This document shows, piece after piece, positions 33,597 through 43,367 of a stretch of DNA of 64,000 nucleotides; within the stretch, counting starts at the first letter, position 1, and the number at the start of each line of letters is the position of its first letter. The notes beneath the pieces are model-generated. The model was not told the DNA's origin. It made no database searches and was given only the letters and a program-made list of their open reading frames with translations. The translations under genes and the position numbers were made by a program. The stretch covers positions 206,134 to 270,133 of the forward strand of contig NZ_LMOJ01000025.1 in NCBI RefSeq assembly GCF_001424165.1. The letters are read 5' to 3'. The stretch is from Massilia sp. Leaf139 (GTDB taxonomy: Bacteria > Pseudomonadota > Gammaproteobacteria > Burkholderiales > Burkholderiaceae_D).

Positions 33597-33651
33597 TTGC
33601 AGGCGCACATGCGGCGCGCCTGCAACCTTCCGTTGACTCCGTTCGTCAACG
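33597..33651 (+). promoter_or_regulatory. Two hairpins upstream of the NdvB-type gene
   Basis: Perfect 10-bp arms TTGCAGGCGC (33597-33606) and GCGCCTGCAA (33616-33625), then perfect 7-bp arms CGTTGAC (33631-33637) and GTCAACG (33645-33651). Neither is followed by a T-run. They may shape the leader of the gene or end the desulfurase transcript. Confidence 0.4.
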
Positions 33652-33730
33652 CACAGTCTCCCACCGGATGAGGTTTTAGCATGGCCTGGCCGTGCGCCGT
33701 GTTCGCGCACGCTCATCACCGAGGCTCCTG

Positions 33731-36700
33731 TTGAACGACGATTTGCATACCAAGGCCGACGCGCCGCGCGCGGGGTACGTGCCCGTCCGCGCCGCCAGCG
33801 CCGCGGACGGTGCGCCTCTGCGCGCCGGGCACTTCGACGCGGCGCAGATGGCGCTGCATGGCAGCCGTCTCGCCGCCCAGCACGTGCCGGCGCGCGCGGA
33901 AGCATCCGACCGTCTCCAGGCGCGGCTGGAAGACAACGCCGCCGCCATCGGCGCCGCCTGCGCCTCCCTCACGCGCGCCGAACACGGCGGCCTGGCCGAT
34001 CCGTCCGCCACGCTCCTGCTCGACCATTACCACCTGGTCGACGAACAGATCCGCAGCGCGCGCCAACACCTGCCGCGCGCCTGCGGCACCACGCTGCCGC
34101 ATGTGGCCGGGCCGACCGTTCAGGCCGGCGCCCCGCGCATCCACCAGCTGGCGCTCGACTGCGTGGCGTATTCGGACGGCCTGCTCGCCGAGGACAGCCT
34201 CGCGGGTTTCGTCGCCGCCTACCAGGAGAACGCAGCGCTCACCCTCGGCGAACTGGGCGCCTTCCCGACCATGCTGCGCCTGGCGCTGCTCGAAAACCTG
34301 CGCCGCCTCGCCGTGCGCCTGGCCGAACGCCTGCACCAGCGCGGCCTCGCCGCCGACTGGGCCGGACGAATGATGGAAGCGGCCGAACACCGAGCCGGCG
34401 ACCTGATCCTGCTGGTGGCCGACATGGCGCGCGCCGTCCAGCCGCTCGATGCCGCCTTCGTCGCGGCCCTGGCGCAGCGCCTGCAGGGGCAGGGCGCGCC
34501 GCTGGCGCAAGTGCTCGACTGGATCGGGGTACGCCTGGCCGACGCTGGCCTGACGCTCGATGCGCAGCAGCAGCGCGACGAGGAGGAGAGCTCGCTCGAC
34601 GCCGTCTCGCTGGCCAATAGCCTGGCCAGCCTGCGCCTGGTCGAGCGCATCGACTGGAGCGCCTTCCTCGAGGCGGCGAGCACGGTGGAGCGGACATTGC
34701 GGCGCGATCCGGCCGGCGTCTACCCCGCCATGGACGCCGCCACACGCGCCCACTACCGCCAGGCCGTCGCAGGCCTGGCGCGCGCGAGCGGCCGCAGCGA
34801 AGACGAGATTGCGGCCGAGGCGCTGGCGCTGGCCGCTGCCCAGCGTACGAGGGACGGCACTGGCGACGCGCGCACCGGCCACGTCGGCCATTACCTGGTC
34901 GGCGCCGGCCTGGCGACGCTGCGCGCCCGGCATCCGCTCGCTACCGGCATGCTGCCTGCACTGCGGCGCGCGGCGCGGCGCCGGCCGCTGCTGGCCTATC
35001 TCGGCGCCATCGGCGGCTTCACCCTGCTGTTCACGGTGGCACTGGTCGTGCATGCCTACCAGGCAGGGGCAGGCGCCTCGCTCCTGCTGGCGCTGGGGCT
35101 GCTGGCCGCATTCGGCGCCAGCCAGCTGGCCGCGACACTGACGGGCATGATGGCCGCCCGCCTGGTCAAAGCGCGCCCACTGCCGCGCATGGATGTCGGC
35201 GCCGGCATTCCGCAGGAGGCGCGCACCGTGGTCGCGCTGCCGGCGCTGCTGCAGGACAGCGCCGGCATGCGCGCGCTGTGCGAGCGGCTCGAAGAAAGCT
35301 ATCTTGCCAACCGCGATCCGCAGCTGCGCTTTTGCCTGCTCACCGATTTCGCCGACGCGCCCGAGCAAACGGTGTTGGGCGACGCCGAGCTGCTGGAAGA
35401 ACTGCGGGCCGGCATCGCGGCGCTGAACGAACGCCATGACGAAAAGCCCTTTGTGCTGCTGCACCGTCCGCGCGTCTGGAGCGCCAGCGAGTACGCCTGG
35501 ATCGGGCGCGAGCGCAGGCGCGGCCAGCTTGCCGATCTCAACGCCTACCTGCGCGGCGGCGCGCGCGAACGTTTTATTGTGGCCGAGGGCGCGGCCGATG
35601 CCCTGGACGAAGTGCGCTACGTGATCGCGCTCGACGCCGGCACCCGGCTGCCGATGGACAGCGCGCGCCGCATGGTGGCGGCCATGCTGCACCCCCTGAA
35701 CCGGCCGCTGTTTGAATCCGCCGGCCGCCGCGTCGTCGCCGGCCACGCCTTCCTGCAACCGCGTACGGGCAGCGCGCTGCCCGCGGAGGGTGCCTCGCGC
35801 TACCAGCGCTTATGCGGGGCCACGTCCTGCGGCTGCGCCGAATCGACCCTCTACCAGCACCTGTTCGGTGAAGGCGCGTCAAACGGCAAGGGCATCTACG
35901 AGGTCGACGCATTTACCCGGGTGCTGGACGGACGCCTGCCCGACAACACCGTGCTGTCGCACGAGCTGCTGGAGGGCTGCTACCTGCGCAGCGGGGTACT
36001 CGACGATGTCGAGCTGGTCGAAACCTGCCCGCCTCACTACAGCGACGAGATCGCACGCCGCCACCGCGGCATCCGCGGCGACTGGCAACTAACGGGCTGG
36101 CTGCGTGCGCGCGTGCCGGCGCGGGATGGCGGGTTGGAACCCAATCCGCTGACGCCGCTGGCGCGCTGGAAGCTGGTCGACGCGCTGCGCCGCAGCCTGG
36201 TGGCGCCGGCGCTGATGGCCATGCTGGTGCTGTGCTGGGCGCGCCTGCCGGGGCCGGCCTTCTGGAGCGCGGCCGCGCTGTCGGTGTTCTTCCTGCCCGC
36301 CTTCATCCGCATGGGCGTCGGCCTGGCCGACAAGCCGCACGGCATGCTGTGGCGCCAGCACCTGTCCAACTGGGCGCACGACGCGGCCAACGTGCTCGCG
36401 CACGCGGTGCTGAACATGGCCTTCCTGCCGCACGAAGCCTGGTACAGCCTGCACGCGATCGCGCGCACCGGCTGGCGCATGCTGGTCTCGCGCCGGCGCC
36501 TGCTGCAGTGGCGGGCTTCGCATCTGGTGCGCGCCAGCACCGATGTCGAATCGGCGTGGCGCAGCATGTGGTTCGCGCCGCTGCTGGCGGTGGGCGTGGC
36601 GGTGCTGCTGACCTTCCTGCACCCGTTCGCCCTGTTCGCGGCGGCGCCGCTGCTGCTGTTGTGGTTCCTGTCGCCTTTGCTGGCCTGGTGGCTCAGCCTG

Positions 36701-39700
36701 CCGTTCGAGCCTGCCGCGCCCGCGCTGTCGGCCGCGCAGACGCGTTTCCTGGCGACCCTGGCGCGCCGCACCTGGCGTTATTTCGAGGACGTGGTCGATG
36801 CCGCCACCAACTGGCTGCCCCCGGGCGGCCTGCAGGAGCTGCCGCAGCCGGCCATGGCGCACGCGACCTCGCCGACGGCCATCGGCCTGTCGCTGCTGGC
36901 CAACCTGACGGCCTGGGACTTCGGCTTCATCCCGCAGGCGACCGTGCTGGCGCGGGTGCGCGCCGCCTTCTCCAACATGGCGCTGCTGGAACGCCATCGC
37001 GGCCATTACTATGCGGCTTACGACACGGACACGCTGGCGCCGCTGCAGCCGCTGCGCGTCTCGACCGAGGACAGCGGCAACCTCGCCGCCTACCTGCTGA
37101 CCCTGGGGGCCGGCCTGGAACGGCTGGCCGACGCGCCGGTCGCCAGCCTGCGCAGCCTGGACGGCTTGCGCACCACTTTCCAGGTGCTGGAAGCGCATGC
37201 GCAGGGCGCGCCGCGACAGGTGCGTAAAGCCCTGGACGCCTGCCGCGACGCCCTCGAGCCCGAGCGCTGCCGCAGCGGCGACACCTTGCCCGGCCTGGCC
37301 GATTGCCTGGGCGCGGCCGTGCGCGCCGCCTCGATGCTGACGGCCACGCTGCCGCCGGATGCGGACGTTCTGCTGCGCGACTGGGCGGTGCGCCTGGATG
37401 CGGATTGCCGCGCGGTGCAGGAAGACCTGCTGGCGCAGGCGCCATGGATGCGCGCCGTACAGGAATATGTGCTGGACGCCAGCCTGACGCGCATCCCGAC
37501 CCTACGCGAACTGGCGGGCTTTGCCATGCCCGCCTCCGGCAAGGGCGACGCCGAACAGGCGCTGGCGCAGATGGTGGAAGAGGGCGCCGCCACAGCCAGG
37601 GAGCGCCTGGCCGAGATCGAGACCCTGGCCGCCTGCGCGCGCGAGTTCGCCGACATGGACGTTGGCCTGCTGTTCGATCCCGAGACAAGGCTGCTGGCAA
37701 GCGGCTACGAGGTCGGCGCCGAGCGGCGCGAAGCCGGCGCCGTCGAAATGCTGGCGTCCAGCGCGCGCCTGGCCAGTTTCGTCGGCATCGCCCACGGCCA
37801 GCTGCCGCAGGGGCACTGGTTCGCGCTGAAGCGGCCCCTATGCTATCTCGACGACACCCTGCTGCTGCAGTCGCAGACCGGCGCGCTGGGCGACTACTTG
37901 CTGCCGCGGCTGGTGATGCCGGGCTACCGTAGTTCGCTGCTCGAGCGCGCCTGCCGGGCGATCGTGCGCGTGCAGATCGACGCGGCGGCGCGTTACGCCA
38001 TCCCCTGGGGCATGTCCGACTCCGGCTACAACAGCCTGGACGGCGCGCAGCAGTACGCAAGCCGCGCCTTCGGCGTGCCGGGCAGCGGCATCGTGCGCGG
38101 GCAGGGCGACGAGCGCGTGGTCGCGCCCTACGCGTCGCTGCTGGCGCTGATGGTGGCGCCGGAAGCGGCCTGCGCCAACCTGGAGCGCATGGCCACGCTC
38201 GGCGCCATGGGCGCCTACGGTTTTTACGAGGCCCTCGATTACACCCCGGCGCGCCTGGCGCACGGCCAGCGCCAGGCGCTGGTGCGCGCCTACCGTTCGG
38301 ATCACCAGGCGGTTGGGCTACTGGCCTTGTCGTATTTGCTGCACGCGGCGCCGATGCAGGCGCGCTTCGCGGCCGACCCCGAACTGCGCGCCGCGCTGCC
38401 GCTGTTGCAGGAACGGATGCCATCCAGCGGCGCCTTCGAGGCCGCGCCGTTCACGCGCCAGGCCGGCGGCGGGGCGGCGGCCACAGCGCAGCCGCCCGTG
38501 CGAACGGTCACGCGCGCCGGCCTGGCGCAGCCGCAGGTACAGCTTTTGTCGAACGGCCGCTACCAGGTAATGGTCACCAGCGACGGCGCCGGCTACAGCC
38601 GCTGGAACGGCCTGGCATTGACCCGCTGGCGTGCCGACGCCACCAGCGACAACTGGGGCCTGTTCTGCTACCTGCGCGACCTCGACAGCGGCGCTGTGTG
38701 GTCGAGCGCATGGCAGCCGACGCTGGCCCAGCCCGATCACTACGAAGCCACCTTCCCGGCGGGGCGCGCCGGGTGGCTGCGGCGCAACCACGGCATCGAG
38801 CTGTGCACCGAGATCGTCGTGCCCCTGGATGACGACGTCGAGCTGCGCCGCACGCGCATCCGCAACCTGTCCGAGCGGCCGCGCCGCATCGAAGTGACGA
38901 GCTATACCGAGCCGGTGCTGGCGCCGGGCGCCTTCGATGACGCCCATCCCGCCTTCAGCAAGCTGTTCGTGCAGACCGAGATCGTCGCCGCGCAGAACGC
39001 CATCGTGTGCACGCGCCGGCCGCGCGACGAGCGCGAAGCCACGCCCTGGCTGGTGAGCGCGCTGGCGCTGCACGGCGTTGCCGGCGGCGCCACCACTTTT
39101 GAGACCAGCCGCGCCGATTTCATCCGGCGCGGCAGAGAGATCGCACTGCCGGCGGCGCTGACCGAGACCACGCCGCTCGACGGCGCCGCCGGCGCCGTGC
39201 TCGACCCGGCGCTGGCGATCCGGCGCAGCATCGATCTCGCCCCCGGCGAGGAAGTCACGCTGGATCTGCTGCTTGGCGTGGCGGAGAATCGCGACGCCGC
39301 GCTGGGCCTGGCCGCCAAATACGGAGAGCGTTCCTGCGCCGACCGCGCCTTCGCGCCGGCGCCGCTGCAGGCCCCGTCGCCGCTGCGCGAAGCGGATGCG
39401 GCCCTGTATGCGCGCCTGGCCGGCGCCGTGCTGTACCCGCAGCGCGCATTGCGTGCCGACCAAGAAATCATCGCGCGCAACCGGCGCGGGCAATCGGGCT
39501 TGTGGCCGTATGCGATCTCGGGCGACCTGCCGATCGTGCTGGCGCGGATCGACGACGCCGCCGGCCTGGCGCTGGCGCGCGAGCTGCTGGCGGCGCATGC
39601 CTGGTGGCGCGAACGCGGCCTGGAAGCCGACCTGGTGCTCTGGTGCGGCAGCGGCGGCCAGCCCTCGCTGCACACGCAATTGGTGGAGGCGATCGGGCCC

Positions 39701-42367
39701 GGCCTGACGGGCGCCGCGGGCGGCGTCCACTTGCAGGTGCTGGAGCAGGTGCCGGAAGACGACCAGGTCTTGTTGCAGGCGATCGCCCACGTCGTACTGT
39801 CGAGCGCGCGCGGCTCCCTGATGGAACAGCTGCAGCGCGCGCAGGCACAGTCGGCGCCGGTGCTGCCGAACCTGTTGCCAGCCGTGGTGCCGCCGGACGA
39901 TGTCCCTGCAGCCGTGCCACTCTCGGCGCTCCTGCTCGACAACGGCATCGGCGGCTTCAGCCAGGACGGGCGCGAATACCTGATCCGCATCCGCCCCGGC
40001 CAGCCGACGCCGGCGCCCTGGTCGAACGTGCTGGCCAGCCCGCGCTTCGGCTCGGTCGTCTCCGAAAGCGGCCAGGCGTACACGTGGTGCGAGAACGCGC
40101 GCGAACTGCGGCTGACGCCCTGGGACAACGACCCGGTGCGCGACCGCGGCGGCGAGGTGTTTTATCTGCGCGACGAAGCGACAGGGGTGGCATGGTCGCC
40201 GACGGCGCTGCCCGCGCCCTCGGGCGGCGACTACCTGACGCGCCACGGCTTCGGCTACAGCGTGTTCGAACACAGTGCGCACGGCATCCACTCCGAGCTG
40301 ACCAGTTTTGTCGCGCTGGACGCGCCGCTGAAATACGCGGTGCTGCGGGTGCGCAATGACGGCGCGGCGCCGCGGCGCCTCTCGGCCACCGGCTATGTCG
40401 AATGGGTGCTGGGCGAACTGCGCGCGGCGTCGAGCATGCACGTGGTGACCGAGCGCGATGCCGCCAGCGGCGCGCTGCTGGCGCGCTCGGCCTGGAACAG
40501 CGACGATGCCGACCGCGTCGCCTTCTTCCATGTCGATGCCGAAGATGCTGCCTTTACCTGCGACCGCATGGAATTCATCGGCCGCGGCGGCAGCCTGGCA
40601 CAGCCGCAGGCGCTGCGCCGCAGCGGCCTGGCGGGCAGCCTGGGCGCCGCGCTCGACCCGTGCGCGGTGCTGCAGGTCGCCTTCGAACTGGCGCCGGGCG
40701 AACGCAAGGAGCTGGTGTTCATGCTCGGCGCCGCCGAAGGCGAAGCCACGGAGCTGATCGCGCGTTACCGGGGCAGCGTGGCGGCGCGCGCGGTGCTGGA
40801 ACAGGTGCACGCGTATTGGGAAGAGACGCTCGGCGCGGTGCACATCGAGACGCCCGACCCGGCGCTCGACGTGCTCGCCAACGGCTGGCTGGTGTATCAA
40901 GCCATTGCCTGCCGCATGTGGGCGCGCGCCAGCTACTACCAGGCCGGCGGCGCCTTCGGCTTCCGCGACCAGCTGCAGGACGCCATGGCGCTGGTGCACA
41001 CGCGCCCGCAACTGCTGCGCGAACACCTGCTGCTGTGCGCCGCGCACCAGTTCGTCGAGGGCGACGTCCAGCACTGGTGGCTTCCGCCCTCGAACCGCGG
41101 CGTGCGCACGCGCTGTTCCGACGATTTGTTGTGGCTGCCGCTGGCGGCCTGCCGCTACGTGCGCGCCACCGGCGATTTCGCGGTGCTGGGCGAAGCGGCG
41201 CCCTATCTCGAGGGGCGCGCGCTGGAAGAGGGCGAGGAATCGTATTTCGACGCGGCGCGCGTGGCCGATGGCGGCGGCGATTTGTACGAACACTGCGTGC
41301 GCGCGATCCGCCACAGCCTGCGCTTCGGCGAGCACGGCCTGCCCCTGATCGGCAGCGGCGACTGGAACGACGGCCTGGATCGGGTCGGCACCGGTGGGCG
41401 CGGCGAGAGCGTCTGGCTGGGCTTTTTCATGATCGAGGTGCTGCGCAATTTCGCCGAGCTGGCCGACCGCCGCGCCGACTACGGTTTTGCGACTACCTGC
41501 CGCGCGGCCGCCCAGGCCCTTGCGACTCAGCTGGAAAACCATGCCTGGGATGGCGAATGGTACCGGCGCGCCTGGTTCGACGACGGCACGCCGCTCGGCT
41601 CGAAAGACGGCGGCGAGTGCCGCATCGACCTGGTTTCGCAGAGCTGGAGCGTGCTGTCGGGCGCGGCCGGCGCCAAGCATGCGGCTAGCGCCATGGCAGC
41701 GGTCGAGGCGCGCCTGGTGCGGCGCGAAGCGCGCCTGATCCAGCTGTTCGATCCGCCCTTCGAAGGCGGGAGCCAGCATCCCGGCAGCCTGGAAGCCTAT
41801 GCGCCGGGCCTGCGCGACAACGGCGGGCAGGCCACCCACGCCGCGCTCTGGGCCGCGATGGCCTTTGCGCGCATGGGCGACGGCGAGCGCGCCTGGGAAC
41901 TGTTCGACATGCTCAACCCGGTGCGCCTGGCCGCCACGGCCGAGGATTGCCGGCGCTACCGCCTCGAGCCCTACGTGGTCGCGGGCGACGTGATCGCGAG
42001 CGCGCCGCATATCGGGCGCGGGGGCTGGAGCTGGTACACTGGCGCCGCCGGATGGATGTACCGGCTGATCGTCGAATCGCTACTCGGCATCGAGCGCATC
42101 GGCGAGCGGCTGGTGCTGGCGCCGCGGCTGCCGCGCGGCTGGCCGGGCTTCACGCTGCGCTACCGCTACCGTTCCTCTAGCTACGCGATCGAAGTACGCA
42201 CGGGCGATACCGCCGCACTGCTGGTCGATGGCGTCGAGGTCGGCGGCGATACGGTGCGTCTGCTCGACGACGGCGCGGCGCACCGCGTCGAATTGCAGCT
42301 CGCGCCCGGACACGGCGCCCCGTATTGCGCGAACCACGAACAACCTCAGTCGAAGACGATCACATGA
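33731..42367 (+). CDS. ndvB: NdvB-type cyclic beta-1,2-glucan synthase homologue with altered GT84 motifs
   Basis: This about 2878-residue inner-membrane protein has the full Cgs/NdvB layout: an N-terminal region, two membrane helices near 418-470, a GT84 glycosyltransferase domain (about 490-790), a second membrane cluster (about 815-1000), a glucoamylase-like domain (WGMSDSGYNSLDGAQ near 1425), two carbohydrate-binding GH94 modules and a GH94 catalytic region. The GH94 part is intact (GDWNDGLDRVG, Asp2547; NGGQATHAALW; GGWSWYTGAAGWMYR). In GT84 the expected DxD reads DAG (635-637), SHDLLEG reads SHELLEG (Glu745), and RRHRW reads RRHRG (776-780). Start TTG 33731 follows GAGG; an upstream GTG at 33692 is an alternative. 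Confidence 0.85.
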   Translation: MNDDLHTKADAPRAGYVPVRAASAADGAPLRAGHFDAAQMALHGSRLAAQHVPARAEASDRLQARLEDNAAAIGAACASLTRAEHGGLADPSATLLLDHYHLVDEQIRSARQHLPRACGTTLPHVAGPTVQAGAPRIHQLALDCVAYSDGLLAEDSLAGFVAAYQENAALTLGELGAFPTMLRLALLENLRRLAVRLAERLHQRGLAADWAGRMMEAAEHRAGDLILLVADMARAVQPLDAAFVAALAQRLQGQGAPLAQVLDWIGVRLADAGLTLDAQQQRDEEESSLDAVSLANSLASLRLVERIDWSAFLEAASTVERTLRRDPAGVYPAMDAATRAHYRQAVAGLARASGRSEDEIAAEALALAAAQRTRDGTGDARTGHVGHYLVGAGLATLRARHPLATGMLPALRRAARRRPLLAYLGAIGGFTLLFTVALVVHAYQAGAGASLLLALGLLAAFGASQLAATLTGMMAARLVKARPLPRMDVGAGIPQEARTVVALPALLQDSAGMRALCERLEESYLANRDPQLRFCLLTDFADAPEQTVLGDAELLEELRAGIAALNERHDEKPFVLLHRPRVWSASEYAWIGRERRRGQLADLNAYLRGGARERFIVAEGAADALDEVRYVIALDAGTRLPMDSARRMVAAMLHPLNRPLFESAGRRVVAGHAFLQPRTGSALPAEGASRYQRLCGATSCGCAESTLYQHLFGEGASNGKGIYEVDAFTRVLDGRLPDNTVLSHELLEGCYLRSGVLDDVELVETCPPHYSDEIARRHRGIRGDWQLTGWLRARVPARDGGLEPNPLTPLARWKLVDALRRSLVAPALMAMLVLCWARLPGPAFWSAAALSVFFLPAFIRMGVGLADKPHGMLWRQHLSNWAHDAANVLAHAVLNMAFLPHEAWYSLHAIARTGWRMLVSRRRLLQWRASHLVRASTDVESAWRSMWFAPLLAVGVAVLLTFLHPFALFAAAPLLLLWFLSPLLAWWLSLPFEPAAPALSAAQTRFLATLARRTWRYFEDVVDAATNWLPPGGLQELPQPAMAHATSPTAIGLSLLANLTAWDFGFIPQATVLARVRAAFSNMALLERHRGHYYAAYDTDTLAPLQPLRVSTEDSGNLAAYLLTLGAGLERLADAPVASLRSLDGLRTTFQVLEAHAQGAPRQVRKALDACRDALEPERCRSGDTLPGLADCLGAAVRAASMLTATLPPDADVLLRDWAVRLDADCRAVQEDLLAQAPWMRAVQEYVLDASLTRIPTLRELAGFAMPASGKGDAEQALAQMVEEGAATARERLAEIETLAACAREFADMDVGLLFDPETRLLASGYEVGAERREAGAVEMLASSARLASFVGIAHGQLPQGHWFALKRPLCYLDDTLLLQSQTGALGDYLLPRLVMPGYRSSLLERACRAIVRVQIDAAARYAIPWGMSDSGYNSLDGAQQYASRAFGVPGSGIVRGQGDERVVAPYASLLALMVAPEAACANLERMATLGAMGAYGFYEALDYTPARLAHGQRQALVRAYRSDHQAVGLLALSYLLHAAPMQARFAADPELRAALPLLQERMPSSGAFEAAPFTRQAGGGAAATAQPPVRTVTRAGLAQPQVQLLSNGRYQVMVTSDGAGYSRWNGLALTRWRADATSDNWGLFCYLRDLDSGAVWSSAWQPTLAQPDHYEATFPAGRAGWLRRNHGIELCTEIVVPLDDDVELRRTRIRNLSERPRRIEVTSYTEPVLAPGAFDDAHPAFSKLFVQTEIVAAQNAIVCTRRPRDEREATPWLVSALALHGVAGGATTFETSRADFIRRGREIALPAALTETTPLDGAAGAVLDPALAIRRSIDLAPGEEVTLDLLLGVAENRDAALGLAAKYGERSCADRAFAPAPLQAPSPLREADAALYARLAGAVLYPQRALRADQEIIARNRRGQSGLWPYAISGDLPIVLARIDDAAGLALARELLAAHAWWRERGLEADLVLWCGSGGQPSLHTQLVEAIGPGLTGAAGGVHLQVLEQVPEDDQVLLQAIAHVVLSSARGSLMEQLQRAQAQSAPVLPNLLPAVVPPDDVPAAVPLSALLLDNGIGGFSQDGREYLIRIRPGQPTPAPWSNVLASPRFGSVVSESGQAYTWCENARELRLTPWDNDPVRDRGGEVFYLRDEATGVAWSPTALPAPSGGDYLTRHGFGYSVFEHSAHGIHSELTSFVALDAPLKYAVLRVRNDGAAPRRLSATGYVEWVLGELRAASSMHVVTERDAASGALLARSAWNSDDADRVAFFHVDAEDAAFTCDRMEFIGRGGSLAQPQALRRSGLAGSLGAALDPCAVLQVAFELAPGERKELVFMLGAAEGEATELIARYRGSVAARAVLEQVHAYWEETLGAVHIETPDPALDVLANGWLVYQAIACRMWARASYYQAGGAFGFRDQLQDAMALVHTRPQLLREHLLLCAAHQFVEGDVQHWWLPPSNRGVRTRCSDDLLWLPLAACRYVRATGDFAVLGEAAPYLEGRALEEGEESYFDAARVADGGGDLYEHCVRAIRHSLRFGEHGLPLIGSGDWNDGLDRVGTGGRGESVWLGFFMIEVLRNFAELADRRADYGFATTCRAAAQALATQLENHAWDGEWYRRAWFDDGTPLGSKDGGECRIDLVSQSWSVLSGAAGAKHAASAMAAVEARLVRREARLIQLFDPPFEGGSQHPGSLEAYAPGLRDNGGQATHAALWAAMAFARMGDGERAWELFDMLNPVRLAATAEDCRRYRLEPYVVAGDVIASAPHIGRGGWSWYTGAAGWMYRLIVESLLGIERIGERLVLAPRLPRGWPGFTLRYRYRSSSYAIEVRTGDTAALLVDGVEVGGDTVRLLDDGAAHRVELQLAPGHGAPYCANHEQPQSKTIT

Positions 42368-43224
42368 TGAACAAGACCCTGCTGGCCACTGGCGCCACCC
42401 TCCTGCTGTCCTGCGGCGCCGCCAACGCGGCCGACTGGAGCGATACCTCGATCAGCTGGCGTTACGGCACCCGCTTCGCCGAGCCGTACAATCCCGAGCA
42501 CATCAAGAAGCACATCTTCGCGCTGACCCACGCCAGCGGCTACAAATACGGCAGCAATTTTTTCAACGTCGACCTGCTGCAGTCGGATAAGACCGACCCG
42601 GCCTCGCTCACGCAGAACGAAGGCGCGCAGGAAGCCTATGTCGTCTACCGCCACACGCTCGACATCGGTGCCCTGCGCGGCGCCGAGATGCGCTACGGCC
42701 CTGTAAAAGGCGTCGGCCTCACGCTCGGCTTCGACTGGAACACCAAGAACGACGTCGGCTACAACTCGCGTAAACGCATGCTGGTCGCCGGCCCGACCCT
42801 GATGTGGGACGTCCCGGCCGGCTTCCTGAACACCAGCATCCTGGTGCTGCGCGAATCGAATGCGCCGAGCGGCGCCTTTCCGCCGATCGCCAACGTGAAC
42901 GGCCGCTACACCTACGACACCCACGCCGCGCTGGCGGTGAACTGGGCCATTCCGCTGGCCGAGCGCCTCGCCTTCGAGGGCTACGGCATGTTCATCGGCG
43001 CCAAGGGCCGCGACGAAGTGGGTTTTGGCACCGGCGCCGAGACGAATATCGACATGGCGCTGATGTACGACCTGGGTTCCCACTTCGGCCAGCCGAAGAA
43101 CCGCTTCCGCCTCGGCCTCGAATACCAGTTCTGGAACAACAAGTTCGGCAACACCCGCGCCACCACGGGCGGACGCGGCCAGCGCGCCAGCACGCCGATG
43201 GTGCGCGCGGAGTACCATTTCTAA
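42364..43224 (+). CDS. Tsx-like outer membrane channel protein
   Basis: The 286-residue precursor has a signal peptide (MMNKTLLATGATLLLSCGAANA) and alternates amphipathic beta-strands to a terminal Phe (VRAEYHF), the outer-membrane insertion signature. DWSDTSISWRYGTRFAEPYNP at the start is typical of the nucleoside-specific channel-forming Tsx family, as is LGLEYQFWNNKFGN. The ATG overlaps the ndvB-type stop (ATGATGA), so the two genes are translationally coupled. A channel for glucan or oligosaccharide products is a context-based guess. Confidence 0.85.
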   Translation: MMNKTLLATGATLLLSCGAANAADWSDTSISWRYGTRFAEPYNPEHIKKHIFALTHASGYKYGSNFFNVDLLQSDKTDPASLTQNEGAQEAYVVYRHTLDIGALRGAEMRYGPVKGVGLTLGFDWNTKNDVGYNSRKRMLVAGPTLMWDVPAGFLNTSILVLRESNAPSGAFPPIANVNGRYTYDTHAALAVNWAIPLAERLAFEGYGMFIGAKGRDEVGFGTGAETNIDMALMYDLGSHFGQPKNRFRLGLEYQFWNNKFGNTRATTGGRGQRASTPMVRAEYHF

Positions 43225-43338
43225 AGCGCGAAGCGGGAAGGGGCGGCCGCTGCACCCGGCTGCCCCACCTTGGTTGTCCTTATGTCAAAAAATATATAGT
43301 TATTAGCAACTAATGCGCCGCCTCGCGCAAGCGACTGA

Positions 43339-43367
43339 CATGATGCAATTGCAACAATTGCATCATG
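43339..43367 (+). promoter_or_regulatory. Perfect 13-bp inverted repeat covering a start codon
   Basis: CATGATGCAATTG (43339-43351), spacer CAA, CAATTGCATCATG (43355-43367). The last ATG of the right arm is the start codon of the next gene. As DNA it could be a repressor operator; as RNA it would hide the start codon in a 13-bp stem. No Shine-Dalgarno sequence is visible between the arms and the ATG. Confidence 0.9.

Noticed and set aside
38318..42010. Open reading frame of 1230 codons antisense to the NdvB-type gene
   Set aside because: Also a high-GC shadow frame; the plus-strand frame shows clear GH94 motifs throughout the same region.
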